Positions 55,521 through 63,886 of a DNA stretch of 64,000 nt are shown in pieces. Where the stretch lies: the NCBI RefSeq assembly GCF_013408795.1, contig NZ_JACCCC010000001.1, positions 2,170,001 to 2,234,000 of the forward strand, in the 5' to 3' direction. The notes beneath the pieces were generated by a model, which ran no database searches, was not told where the DNA came from, and saw nothing but the letters and a program-made list of their open reading frames with translations. This DNA comes from Spinactinospora alkalitolerans. Lineage in GTDB: Bacteria > Actinomycetota > Actinomycetes > Streptosporangiales > Streptosporangiaceae. Positions within the stretch are counted from its first letter, which is position 1; every line of letters begins with the position of its first letter. A program made the translations under genes and the position numbers.

Positions 55521-56387
55521 CTAGGGAGCCAGGGCGGGGTTGCGGATCCACTCCTGGAGCTCGGTGCGGCGCTGGGAGTCGGGCTTGAGCGGGCAGGTCG
55601 TGCAGTAGCCGTGCTCGGGATCGCCCTTGTAGTCGAAGCAGCAGGTGCCCCGGACCGCCCAGGTGCCCCTCGGGTGGTTCTCGCAGAACGGGAAGAGCCG
55701 CGGCCGGGCGCGGGTCACCGCGCCGGCGTGGCCGAGCGCGTCGCCCAGCCGGTCGGCGCGGTCCCAGGCGGCCTCGGCGTCGCGGCCGAGGAAGCGCGCC
55801 GGGTTGAGCATGTAGAAGTGCAGGATGTCCATGACCCAGCCCCACAGCGTCCGCAGGCCCACCCGCGTGTGGGCGTGCACCGCGTCGATGATCGGGGAGA
55901 ACGCCCGGACCATGCACGCGGCGGCCAGCCGGTCGAGTTCGGCCTCGTCGGCGACCACGACCGCGTCGGGGTGCCCGGCGTGCGGGTCGTCCGGCAGCAC
56001 CGCGATCCGCGCGCCGGTCACCATCGGGGTGCCGAAGCTGGCGTTGGAGCGCCACGGGAACCACAGGTCGGCCGGGTCGAGCAGCGGCGCGCGCCCGGTG
56101 AGGTAGACGCCGGCGGAGACCATGAAGATCGGCTCGCGCAGCAGCGCGCGCAGGAAGTGCGTCGCCGCGGGCAGCAGGTGGCCGGGGCCGTGGTGCGCCG
56201 TGATCTGGTCGAACAGGGCGGGCACCGCGTCTTCGGCGACCATCAGGTCGGTGCGGTACCAGTGCTCGGTCCCGGGGTGGTCGCGCACCGAGAGCACCTC
56301 GGGGGTGCGGATGTCGGGCAGTGGCGCGAACTTCAGCGGGGCGCAGGCGTCCACCACCGTCTGCAGGGGGTGGTCCGTGCGTGCCAT
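55521..56387 (-). CDS. FhuF-type ferric-siderophore reductase, [2Fe-2S]
   Basis: A 288-residue protein from ATG 56387 with GAGGGGGA upstream. The N-terminal two thirds fit the FhuF/IucA-like reductase fold (TDLMVAEDAVPALFDQI, LWGWVMDILHFYMLNPARF). The C-terminus has GTCCFDYKGDPEHGYCTTC, the CC-x11-C-x2-C cluster that binds the 2Fe-2S centre in FhuF. It would strip iron from hydroxamate-type siderophores by reduction, complementing the flavin SIP enzyme. An iron box lies 116 bases upstream. Confidence 0.88.
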   Translation of the reverse strand: MARTDHPLQTVVDACAPLKFAPLPDIRTPEVLSVRDHPGTEHWYRTDLMVAEDAVPALFDQITAHHGPGHLLPAATHFLRALLREPIFMVSAGVYLTGRAPLLDPADLWFPWRSNASFGTPMVTGARIAVLPDDPHAGHPDAVVVADEAELDRLAAACMVRAFSPIIDAVHAHTRVGLRTLWGWVMDILHFYMLNPARFLGRDAEAAWDRADRLGDALGHAGAVTRARPRLFPFCENHPRGTWAVRGTCCFDYKGDPEHGYCTTCPLKPDSQRRTELQEWIRNPALAP

Positions 56388-56502
56388 ACCGAGAACGTCC
56401 CCCTCGCGGCTGAATCGTGGACACGGCTTTCGCGCCCCGTCGCGGGCCGGGACGGGGCGCACGGAACACAGTGGTCCGAAGGCGCCTCAACGGCCCGGCT
56501 TC

Positions 56503-56521
56503 TTAACTGAGGCTACCCTAA
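56503..56521 (-). promoter_or_regulatory. Iron box before the FhuF-type reductase gene
   Basis: TTAACTGAGGCTACCCTAA (plus strand), about 14 of 19 consensus positions, with the AGGCT core shared by the boxes at 50366 and 52512. It lies between the reductase gene and the end of the JmjC gene, both on the minus strand. Confidence 0.75.
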
Positions 56522-56572
56522 TCGATTATTCGATGGCAATCGCGGCCCTCACGTCGCGCCGCTCCGGTTGCG

Positions 56573-57751
56573 TCACCGCAGCAACACCAGGTGGTGCCGG
56601 ACCAGGGCGCGCACCACCCCGACCGCGGTGGGCAGGGAGGTGTCCGAGCGCTCGGCCAGCTCGCCCAGCGGCAGCGAGCGCTGCGCGGACAGCGCCGCCA
56701 GCACGGGCTCGGCCGCGGCGGGGAACCGGTAGCGCCGACCCGAGACCGTGACCGTGACGGCGTCGCCCTCGCGCTCCAGCGGCGGGGGCAGGATCGGGGT
56801 GAACTCCACCACCGTCTCCGGACCCGGCTCCGCGTCCTCCACCGCCCACGGCAGGGAGAAGGACTGCCGGCGGGGGAAGCGGGCGTCGCGTTCGGCGAGG
56901 AGGGCGTCGACGTCGTGCCGCTCGGCCAGATCGGTCAACCGCCGGACCAGCTCGTGGTGGTGCTTGCGGCGCTCGTCGGGCGAGGCGAACCGGGGCAGGT
57001 CGGTGCGCAGGAACTCGATGTCGTGCAGCCGGTCCAGCAGCGCCCGCGCCCAGTCGATCCCGGTGGCCCGGGTGAAGCCGAACGTCAGGTGCATGCTGAC
57101 GTCGCCGGTGCCCTTCACCGTGTGCCACCAGCCGCGCGGGACGTGCAGCACCTGCCCGGGGCGCAGGACCCCCTCCCAGAGGGTCCGGTCGGGCGGGGTG
57201 TGGGAGTGGTCGGCGTCGACCTTCATCGGGTGGGGGCGGCTGCCCTGGCCGTGTACCTGCCAGGACTTGGTGCCGGCCACCTGGACGATGAAGGTGTCGT
57301 GGTCGTCCCAGTGGGTGTCGAAGCCGTGCGAGTCGCCCCAGATCAGGTACAGGTTGACCTGCGCGCGCTCGCGGACCAGGCGCATCAGGTCGTCGGTCGC
57401 CGCGCGGACGGGCGGGTGCAGCCGGTCGATCCCGTCGATCACCATGCTGGCGCCCTCGCGCAGCTCCCGGTACAGCGCCTCGGGCCGGATGAGCCTGCGG
57501 GCCGTCCCCGAGGCCTCGGCCGCCTCGGTGTAGCGGGCCGCGGGGACCGGGGCGCCCTCGCGGTGCAGCCGCAGCCGCGGCGGCTCCAACTGGTGGGTGC
57601 TGAGGATGCCGCTGAGCGCGTCGAAGTCGAGCAGCGGGCGCACGGCCCCGGCCCCGAGGTCGGCGAAGACGAAGTCCTGGGACAACCGCTCCCTGAGCAG
57701 GTCGTCGCCGACGGCTGCGCGCAGCGTTTCGGTGAACAGGCGGTCGGTCAC
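56573..57751 (-). CDS. JmjC-domain Fe(II)/2-oxoglutarate oxygenase with winged-helix tail
   Basis: A 392-residue cupin protein from GTG 57751 behind GGAGG. The JmjC core spans about 100-230 with iron ligands His147 and Asp149 (THWDDHD) and His210 (GWWHTV); GTKSWQVHG and Lys213 region fit cosubstrate binding. A helical middle (240-300) and a C-terminal winged-helix (about 340-392; FPAAAEPVLAALS to LVRHHLVLLR) give the architecture of ribosomal oxygenases (YcfD, NO66, MINA53), which hydroxylate peptide side chains. It lies 89 bases after a 37-residue acidic peptide gene and behind a prolyl oligopeptidase. Its substrate may be that peptide; a ribosomal protein is the alternative. Confidence 0.85.
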   Translation of the reverse strand: MTDRLFTETLRAAVGDDLLRERLSQDFVFADLGAGAVRPLLDFDALSGILSTHQLEPPRLRLHREGAPVPAARYTEAAEASGTARRLIRPEALYRELREGASMVIDGIDRLHPPVRAATDDLMRLVRERAQVNLYLIWGDSHGFDTHWDDHDTFIVQVAGTKSWQVHGQGSRPHPMKVDADHSHTPPDRTLWEGVLRPGQVLHVPRGWWHTVKGTGDVSMHLTFGFTRATGIDWARALLDRLHDIEFLRTDLPRFASPDERRKHHHELVRRLTDLAERHDVDALLAERDARFPRRQSFSLPWAVEDAEPGPETVVEFTPILPPPLEREGDAVTVTVSGRRYRFPAAAEPVLAALSAQRSLPLGELAERSDTSLPTAVGVVRALVRHHLVLLR

Positions 57752-57840
57752 GGGCGGTCGTCCTCCAGGGCGAGACGGCGGGACGAGAGGTGGCCGCCGG
57801 TGGGTGTCGGCCCCCGGCGACCGGTCACGCGATCACTGGA

Positions 57841-57954
57841 TCAGATGAAGTCGGAGCTGGAGTCGGTGCCGTCGCTGTCGCCACCCGCGGTGATGTCCCG
57901 CGAAGTGACCTCGGTCAGGTCCTCGACCTCCACCTCGAACTGGTTCGGGTCCAT
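57841..57954 (-). CDS. 37-residue acidic peptide, candidate RiPP precursor
   Basis: A short ORF from ATG 57954 to TGA 57841, with GAGGTG five bases ahead of the start (within GGAAGAGAGGTGAAAGA). Residues 6-17 read FEVEVEDLTEVT, an amphipathic acidic stretch like the leader (FxLD/EVxDL type) of many RiPP precursors. Residues 18-37 contain Arg19, a Gly-Gly at 24-25 and then a tail made almost only of Asp, Ser, Gly and Thr, ending in Phe-Ile. No Cys, Trp or Lys. Net charge is strongly negative. It lies 55 bases after the oligopeptidase stop and 89 bases before the JmjC gene, all on one strand. It may be the substrate of both. No family was recognised. Confidence 0.6.
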   Translation of the reverse strand: MDPNQFEVEVEDLTEVTSRDITAGGDSDGTDSSSDFI

Positions 57955-58009
57955 TTCTTTCACCTCTCTTCCTTTTGAAAGTGAGCCGTCCCCGGCGGTG
58001 GCGCGGTGC

Positions 58010-60094
58010 TCAGCGCGCCGGTGACAGCCCCGTCTGGGCGGCGGCGAACGCGTGCGCGTCGGCCGCCAGGTCGACGGCGCGGGTGACGGCGCGGGGGCCG
58101 TGCCCGACGCCGCGCTCGTAGCGCAGCAGCACGGGGCGCGCTCCGCCGTTGACCTCCTGCAGGGCCGCGCACATCTTGCGCGGGTGCGCGGCGTCGGTGC
58201 GGGTGTCGCCGTGGAACCCGGTGAGCAGCACGGCCGGGAGGTCGCGCCGCCCCTGCTCCAGCGCCCGGTGGTAGGGCGAGTAGGCCAGCAGCGCGGCGAA
58301 GTCGCCGGGGTCGGCGACGGTGCCGAACTCCGCCGTCCACATCGCGCCGAGACCGAGTCGTTCGAAGCGGACCATGTCGGCCAGCGGCGCCGAGGCGATG
58401 ACGGCCGCGCACAGGTCCGGCCGCGCCATCGCGGCGGCGAGCACCAGCAGGCCCCCGGCCGACCCGCCCGACAGGCACAACTGGCCGCGGGTGCAGTGAC
58501 CGGCCGCCACCAGGGCGTCCCCGGCCGCGACGAGGTCCTCGACCGCGCGGACCTTGTTGCGCCGGGCGCCGCGCAGGTGCCAGTCGCGCCCGGAGTCGCC
58601 GCCGCCGCGCACGTGCGCCACCGCGTAGCGGCCGCCCGCGCGCAGCCAGGCCAGCACGGTCGCGCTGAACCCGAACTGCCGGGGCCGGCCGAACCCGCCG
58701 TAGGCGTGCAGGATCGTCGGGCGCGGCTCGTCGAAGCCGCGCAGCGAGAACACGCTGACGGGCACCCTGGTGCCGTCGGCGGAGCGGCACCAGGCGGTGC
58801 GTCGGCGCACCCGCGAGGGGCGAGGCGGCGCCGCGGCCGCGGGCCAGCGCGCCGGCTCGGGATCGCCGGGCCGGCAGGTGAGCACGGTCTGCTGGGTGGC
58901 CACGTCGGCGTAGCAGAAGTGCGCCGAGCCGTCCTCGTCCGGCTCCAACCGGGTCACCATGCCCTCACCGGGCAGCGGCACCCGCCGCGGCGGCCGGATC
59001 CCGCGCGGATCGTGCGCGGTCAGTTCGCTGATGCCCAGGCGGGTGCGGGTGACCAGCACCTCGGTGCCGTCGCCCGCACCGGCCACGGCGAAGCCGTCCA
59101 GCGTCGCGCCGGGGTCCTCGGCCACGACCTCGCGCCAGTGCCCGGTGCCCGGCTCGGCCGGATCGGCGGCGCACAGGCGGCGGCGCGCGGCCCCCAGCGT
59201 GGTGCGCAGGTAGAGCAGTCCGTCGGGGCCGACATCGGCCTCGGATTCGCAGTCGGCGCCGACGTGCACGGGGACCAGGCGCGGCGCCTCCGGGGCGCTC
59301 GCGGCCAGGTCGGCGATCCACAGGTCGTTGCGGTGCCCGGTGCCGTGGCTGTGCGAGACCAGCAGCCACCGGCCGCGCCGCAGCCGCACGCCGGGAACGC
59401 TGCGCGGTCCGGCCGGCTGCACGAGCACGTCGGCCGCGTCCCGGCCCCGGGCGTCGGCGACGCGGTGCAGCCACACGCCGCGCCGGCCGTCGCCGTCGTC
59501 GCGGCGCACGTAGTAGAACGCCGGGGAGGCGGGATCGGGCAGCCAGGCCACGTGGGTGTAGCGGACGCCGCGCACCGGCTCCTCCACCGGCAGCCCGGTC
59601 GCGGCGGACAGCACCCGCAGCTCGCCCCGCTCGGTCCCGCCTCGGGAGGTCTGCACCGCCACCAGGGCGCCGTCGGGGCCCGGCTCCCAGGCGTCCAGGG
59701 TGGTGCCGCCGCTCGGGTCGAACGCCACGGGGTCGAACAGCACCCGTTCGGCGCCGTCGGCGAGCACGACGAGCCGGGGGTGCTCGGCCCCCGCGTCGCG
59801 CCGGGTCGCGAACACCGCGCCACCGCGGCGCACCGGGGGCGACCACAGGTCGGCGGCGACGAGCCCCCGGATGCCGGAGGCCAGCGAGGAGCGCAGCGGC
59901 CAGGTCGCGGCGGCAGCGGCGAACTCCCGCTCCCGCTCGGCGAGCCAGGCCAGGGTCGCGGGCGACTCGGGGTCCTCCAGCGCGCGGTAGGGGTCGGCGA
60001 CGGGCCGGCCGTGGACGGTGTCGACGACCGCCTCCGGCTCCGCCCGCCCGTCGGCGGGGAGCACGAGGCCCCCGTGCACGGCTCGCGCGCTCAC
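58010..60094 (-). CDS. Prolyl oligopeptidase family serine peptidase (S9)
   Basis: A 694-residue cytosolic-type peptidase (no signal peptide). The N-terminal VADPYRALEDPESPATLAWLAE and a seven-bladed propeller (about 80-420) lead to an alpha/beta hydrolase domain with HAYGGFG, HVRGGGDSGRDWH, the nucleophile in GGSAGGLL (about 545), the DTRTDAAHPRKM acid region and GVGHG. The propeller limits substrates to short peptides. S9 peptidases of this type remove leaders in some class III lanthipeptide systems, so a role in trimming the small acidic peptide encoded next is plausible. Start GTG 60094 is assumed; later starts are possible. The 178-base gap upstream (60095-60272) holds no gene. Confidence 0.88.
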   Translation of the reverse strand: MSARAVHGGLVLPADGRAEPEAVVDTVHGRPVADPYRALEDPESPATLAWLAEREREFAAAAATWPLRSSLASGIRGLVAADLWSPPVRRGGAVFATRRDAGAEHPRLVVLADGAERVLFDPVAFDPSGGTTLDAWEPGPDGALVAVQTSRGGTERGELRVLSAATGLPVEEPVRGVRYTHVAWLPDPASPAFYYVRRDDGDGRRGVWLHRVADARGRDAADVLVQPAGPRSVPGVRLRRGRWLLVSHSHGTGHRNDLWIADLAASAPEAPRLVPVHVGADCESEADVGPDGLLYLRTTLGAARRRLCAADPAEPGTGHWREVVAEDPGATLDGFAVAGAGDGTEVLVTRTRLGISELTAHDPRGIRPPRRVPLPGEGMVTRLEPDEDGSAHFCYADVATQQTVLTCRPGDPEPARWPAAAAPPRPSRVRRRTAWCRSADGTRVPVSVFSLRGFDEPRPTILHAYGGFGRPRQFGFSATVLAWLRAGGRYAVAHVRGGGDSGRDWHLRGARRNKVRAVEDLVAAGDALVAAGHCTRGQLCLSGGSAGGLLVLAAAMARPDLCAAVIASAPLADMVRFERLGLGAMWTAEFGTVADPGDFAALLAYSPYHRALEQGRRDLPAVLLTGFHGDTRTDAAHPRKMCAALQEVNGGARPVLLRYERGVGHGPRAVTRAVDLAADAHAFAAAQTGLSPAR

Positions 60095-60272
60095 CTAGGC
60101 GCGCTCCGGCCGGGAACGGAAGCGGGTCGGGCGGCGGGCGAGGACAAGGAGACGGCTTCGCACGGTTCACATACTTCAAGCGCCGCCGCAAACCGGTCAA
60201 GTAACTCATTGCTTGCCCATAAGGACAGCAATGTCGCCCCCGGGTAACGTTTGGCGGCGCCGCGGCACGCCC

Positions 60273-60758
60273 TCACCCGGGCGGCAGCAGCGGCCCGCCG
60301 TCCCACTCCTGGAAGACGAGCATGGTCTGGACCCGGGTGATCTCGGGCCGGGCCGTGAACTCGTCGAGGACCAGGCGCTGCAGGTCGGCCACATCGGCCG
60401 CCGCGACGAGGACCAGGAAGTCGTCGGGGCCGGTGAGGTGGTACAGCGCACGGGTCTCGGGCCGGGTCCGGATGTGCTCGACGAGCGGTTCCACCAGCGG
60501 GCGGCGGTGGGGCTGCACCCGCACCGACAGGAACGCCTGGATGGGCCGCCCCAGCGCCTCCGGGGCCACCCGCAGGGCGTGGCCGAGGATGACGCCGCCC
60601 TCGCGCAGCCGGGCCACCCGGTCCAGGCAGGTCGACGGCGCGATCCCGACGGCGGCGGCCAGGTCCCGGTTGGTGATCCGTGCGTCGTTCTGCAGGACCC
60701 GCAAAATCTGCAGGTCAACCGGATCAAAACGCAGATTTTCCCTCATGGACCGAATCAT
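60273..60758 (-). CDS. Lrp/AsnC family transcriptional regulator
   Basis: A 161-residue regulator. The winged HTH (about 12-60) reads FDPVDLQILRVLQNDARITN and then RDLAAAVGIAPSTCLDRVARLREGGVI. The RAM ligand domain follows, with HLTGPDDFLVLVAAADVADLQRLVLDE and a final VQTMLVFQEWDG. ATG 60758 is used (ATG 60746 possible). No Shine-Dalgarno site is visible, so it may be leaderless. It is divergent from a LysE-type exporter gene, the common arrangement in which an Lrp protein switches on amino-acid export. Confidence 0.9.
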   Translation of the reverse strand: MIRSMRENLRFDPVDLQILRVLQNDARITNRDLAAAVGIAPSTCLDRVARLREGGVILGHALRVAPEALGRPIQAFLSVRVQPHRRPLVEPLVEHIRTRPETRALYHLTGPDDFLVLVAAADVADLQRLVLDEFTARPEITRVQTMLVFQEWDGGPLLPPG

Positions 60759-60872
60759 ATCCGGGAAAGGACAAAGAAGAACGGCACTAATTCATAATGG
60801 GTGTGCGTCGGCGGCGGGACTCCGCCCGTGCGTGAACCAGCGGATCGATCCGGTATCCGGAGGAGGGGCGGC

Positions 60873-61496
60873 ATGTCCGAACACCTGTGGGTCTACATCG
60901 CGGCGACCGTCACGGTCCTCGTCGTCCCCGGACCGGACTTCGTCCTGGTCACCCGCAACACGCTGACCCGGGGGCGCACCGCGGGCCTGGCGACCGCCGC
61001 GGGGATCGCGACCGGGCTGGCCGGCTACACCGCGCTCGCGGCGCTGGGAGTCGCCGTCCTCGTCTCCGCCAGCACGACCGCGCTGGTCGTTCTGCGGTTC
61101 GCCGGTGCGGGTTACCTCGTCCTCCTCGGTCTGCAGAGCCTGGCCGCGCTGCGGCGCGGTGCGGGCGGGCGCGCCGCGGCCCCCTCGCCGTCCCGGAGCG
61201 GGAGGGGAGCGCCGTTCCTGCAGGGGCTGCTCAACAACAGCCTGAACCCCAAGGCCCTGGTCTTCTTCTTCACCTTCATGCCGCAGTTCGTCGTCCCGGA
61301 CGCGCCCGTGTGGCCGCAGACCCTGTTCCTCGGGGGCACCGTGGTCGTGCTCGCCGCGGTGTGGTGGCTGCTCTACGTACTGGCGATCGCCCGGCTCTCC
61401 GCGCTGCTGCGCCGCCCCCGGGTCCGCCAGGGGATCGAACTCACCAGCGGCGTCGCCCTGACCTCCTTCGGCGTTGCCCTGGCGATGGCGGCCTAG
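60873..61496 (+). CDS. LysE/RhtB family amino-acid exporter
   Basis: A 207-residue, six-TM exporter from ATG 60873 with AGGAGGGG upstream. PGPDFVLVTRNTLTRGRTAGLATAAGIATG is the family's N-terminal signature, FLQGLLNNSLNPKALVFFFTFMPQFV the second. Likely exports an amino acid or analogue under control of the divergent Lrp gene. Its stop codon shares the palindrome CTAG (61493-61496) with the stop of the converging phosphopantetheinyl transferase gene, so the two genes overlap by four bases. Confidence 0.9.
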   Translation: MSEHLWVYIAATVTVLVVPGPDFVLVTRNTLTRGRTAGLATAAGIATGLAGYTALAALGVAVLVSASTTALVVLRFAGAGYLVLLGLQSLAALRRGAGGRAAAPSPSRSGRGAPFLQGLLNNSLNPKALVFFFTFMPQFVVPDAPVWPQTLFLGGTVVVLAAVWWLLYVLAIARLSALLRRPRVRQGIELTSGVALTSFGVALAMAA

Positions 61497-62245
61497 ACGT
61501 GCTGTCCTGGCACGGTGGTGAGCAGTTCCGTCGCGTCGTGCTCGACGACATCGACAGGGGCGCCCGTCAGGACCGCGAGCGCGGCGCGGTGGTCGGGCCC
61601 GGCGTCCAGGTCGCCCAGCCACACGTGTTCCGGCGCGCCGGGGGAGTCCCAGGCCAGCACCGCGGGGTCGTCGGCGGGGCCGCTCACCGCGACCGAGGCC
61701 AGCCCGCCGGACAGACCCTCGCCGGTCGCCTTGAGCAGGGCCTCCTTGCGCGACCAGTAGGTGAAGAACCCGGCCGTGCGTCCGGCGGCGGGAACGGCGT
61801 CCAGGGCGGTGCGCTCGGCCCCGGTCAGCGCGTAGTCGGCCAGCCCCTCGATGTCGCGGCCCTCGCGCACCTGCTCGACGTCCACGCCGACCGCCGCGCC
61901 GCGCGCCACGGCGACCGCGACCCGCGCGCCGGAGTGCGTGATGGACAGCTCCAGGCCCTGGGCCGGTCCGGCCGGACGCGGCTTGCCGTGCGGCTCCGGC
62001 CGGTCGCAGTGGCCGCAGTGCAGGGTGAAGGCCACCTCCTGCGGGGCGCATCCCGCCTCGCGCGCGCAGACCAGGCGGGCCAGCGCGTGCGCGGCGGCGT
62101 AGCGGTCCCGGTCGGCGGCCATCCGGTAGCGCGCGTGCCGTTCCCGTTCGCGCTCGTCGAGCAGGGCCGGCAGCGCGGCGGGGCCGGCCAGGGCCGGGTC
62201 CGCCCACCACACGGCACAGGTCACGGGGTTCGCCGGTCGGATCAC
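61493..62245 (-). CDS. 4'-Phosphopantetheinyl transferase, Sfp type
   Basis: A 250-residue Sfp-class enzyme from GTG 62245. LSITHSGARVAVAVA, GVDVEQVREGRDIEGLADYALTGAER with the magnesium-binding Asp and Glu, and FTYWSRKEALLKATGEGLSGGL carry the catalytic set. CAREAGCAPQEVAFTLHCGHCDRPE is the usual N-terminal part. It transfers phosphopantetheine from CoA to carrier-domain serines. The window contains seven such sites (six NRPS T domains and the aryl carrier protein), so this is a likely activator although it is 14 kb from the NRPS genes. Confidence 0.92.
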   Translation of the reverse strand: MIRPANPVTCAVWWADPALAGPAALPALLDERERERHARYRMAADRDRYAAAHALARLVCAREAGCAPQEVAFTLHCGHCDRPEPHGKPRPAGPAQGLELSITHSGARVAVAVARGAAVGVDVEQVREGRDIEGLADYALTGAERTALDAVPAAGRTAGFFTYWSRKEALLKATGEGLSGGLASVAVSGPADDPAVLAWDSPGAPEHVWLGDLDAGPDHRAALAVLTGAPVDVVEHDATELLTTVPGQHV

Positions 62246-62487
62246 CGTCCCATTGTGGCGCCTCCGCCGACCGGGCCGTCCCGCGGAGGGCCGCCGGGCG
62301 CCCGCGGGACGGTCGTCGGCGGGGCCGGGGACCGCCTCCCCCGGTCGGGAGAAGAGGCGGATATGGCCCGCCCGGGGGTGTAAGCCGGCTCGGGACCGGG
62401 CATGCGTTAGGTGATCTCCCGACCGGCGCGCGGTCGCCACCGTCCGGGAGGACAGCAGGTCAACCCCGGACCTGAAGGAGCGAACGC

Positions 62488-62661
62488 ATGTCGGTCATGG
62501 TCATGTTCGGCGTCGCCACTCTCATCGTCCTCGCCGTGCTCGTCACGTCCTTCATCCTGGCCCTCGTCCTGGACTCCGATATCCGCCCGGTCGACGACCT
62601 CGTCGACGACGACGTGATCGATGAGGCCTTCGCCGCGCACGGAGTGCGGTTCGGCCAGTAG
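62488..62661 (+). CDS. 57-residue single-TM protein
   Basis: ATG 62488 with GAAGGAG at 62474-62480. Residues 5-29 (VMFGVATLIVLAVLVTSFILALVLD) form one membrane helix; the remaining cytoplasmic-type tail is acidic (VDDLVDDDVIDEAF) and ends AAHGVRFGQ. Coding is supported by the good ribosome site and clean hydrophobic/acidic partition. Function unknown. It ends 6 bases before the stop of the converging LacI-family gene. Confidence 0.65.
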   Translation: MSVMVMFGVATLIVLAVLVTSFILALVLDSDIRPVDDLVDDDVIDEAFAAHGVRFGQ

Positions 62662-62667
62662 GCGCCC

Positions 62668-63681
62668 TCAGGCCGCGCTGCTCTCCCTGACCACCAGGGT
62701 GTGCGGCACGACGATCTCGCCGGGCGGCCGCTCGGCGCCCTCCAGCCTGCTCAGCAGCAGGTCCAGCGCGCCGCGGGCCAGGAACGGCTTGTCGGGGGCG
62801 ACCGTGGTGAGCGAGGGCAGGCTGTAGCGGCCGGCGGCGATGCCGTCGAAGCCCACCACCGCGATCTCATCGGGGACGGCGACGCCCGCCTCGTGCAGCG
62901 TCCGGACGGCGCCGAGCGCGAGGTGGTCGTTGAGGCACAGCAGCGCGTCGGGTCGGGGGGCCGCCGAGGACAGCAGCTCCTCGGTCAGCTCCGCGCCGTC
63001 CTGCCAGAGGAACGCGCCCGCCGGGCGCACGAGGGCGGGGTCGAACTCCAGGCCGGCGGCCTCGATCGCCTCCCGGTGGCCCTGGGTGCGCAGTTCGGCG
63101 GTGCCCAGGTCGGGGCCCAGGCGCCCGCCGAGGACGGCGATGCGGCGCCGGCCCAGCCCGAGCAGGTGCTCGGTGGCCTCGCGGGCGGCTGCGACGTTGT
63201 CGATCGCCACGTGGTCGTGCAGTCCGGGGGCGGTCCGCTCGCCCAGCAGCACCACGGGCAGCCGCGCCCGGTGCCGCCGCAGGTCGTCGTGGGCCATGGT
63301 GAGCGGGCTGAAGATGAGGCCGTCGGCGAAGTCGGCGTCGAAGCCGTCCAGCGCGGCGAGCTCGCGGTCCCTGCGGCCCTCGGTCTGGTGCACCAGGACC
63401 GTGGTCGAGCGGCTCTCGGCCTCCTTGATGATGTGCTTGGCGATCTCGGCGAAGTAGTCCTGGTCGAGTTCGGGCAGCACCAGGGCGATGATGCCGGTGC
63501 GGCCGCGCCGCAGGTGGCGCCCTGTCAGGTTGACGCGGTAGCCGAGTTCGGCGATGGCCTCCCTGACGGCGCCGCGGGTCTTCTCCGTGACGTGCGGGTA
63601 GTCGTTGATCACGTTGGAGACGGTCTTCTCCGACACCCCCGCGCGCCGCGCGACGTCCTTGATCCTCGGCCTCGTCGCCAC
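62668..63681 (-). CDS. LacI family transcriptional regulator
   Basis: A 337-residue repressor. The N-terminal HTH RIKDVARRAGVSEKTVSNVINDYPHVTEKTR with the hinge GRHLRRGRTGIIALVLPEL is followed by a sugar-binding domain (VVGFDGIAAGRYSLPSLTTVAPD). Start GTG 63681 gives a five-base spacing from GGAGG (63687-63691 on the minus strand); GTG 63687 overlaps that site. It is divergent from the GH2 glycosidase gene, with a perfect palindromic operator between them, so it most likely represses that gene until the sugar ligand is present. Confidence 0.92.
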   Translation of the reverse strand: MATRPRIKDVARRAGVSEKTVSNVINDYPHVTEKTRGAVREAIAELGYRVNLTGRHLRRGRTGIIALVLPELDQDYFAEIAKHIIKEAESRSTTVLVHQTEGRRDRELAALDGFDADFADGLIFSPLTMAHDDLRRHRARLPVVLLGERTAPGLHDHVAIDNVAAAREATEHLLGLGRRRIAVLGGRLGPDLGTAELRTQGHREAIEAAGLEFDPALVRPAGAFLWQDGAELTEELLSSAAPRPDALLCLNDHLALGAVRTLHEAGVAVPDEIAVVGFDGIAAGRYSLPSLTTVAPDKPFLARGALDLLLSRLEGAERPPGEIVVPHTLVVRESSAA

Positions 63682-63782
63682 ACTCACCTCCGAATTCCTG
63701 CCAGTCTAGGGCGATTGCGCCCAGTGGGAGCCTGGGAGGAGTGAACGCGGGCGGTCGCGGAGGGCCGCGGAGGACTCCGCTC

Positions 63783-63798
63783 TTTACATCGATGTAAA
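63783..63798. promoter_or_regulatory. LacI-type operator
   Basis: TTTACATCGATGTAAA, a perfect 16-bp palindrome with the central CG typical of LacI-family sites. It lies in the divergent region between the regulator (63681) and the GH2 gene (63887). Confidence 0.85.
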
Positions 63799-63886
63799 TC
63801 CGTGCTGGCATTGCGGGTGCGGCGTTCGCCGCGCGGCCCGGAGGCGACCGGGCCGCACGTTGCCATGATGAGTCAAGGAGTGGCCC

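Noticed and set aside
60206-60727. 173-codon minus-strand frame overlapping the Lrp gene
   Set aside because: Frame-shifted shadow of the Lrp gene, with Arg/Ser-rich composition.
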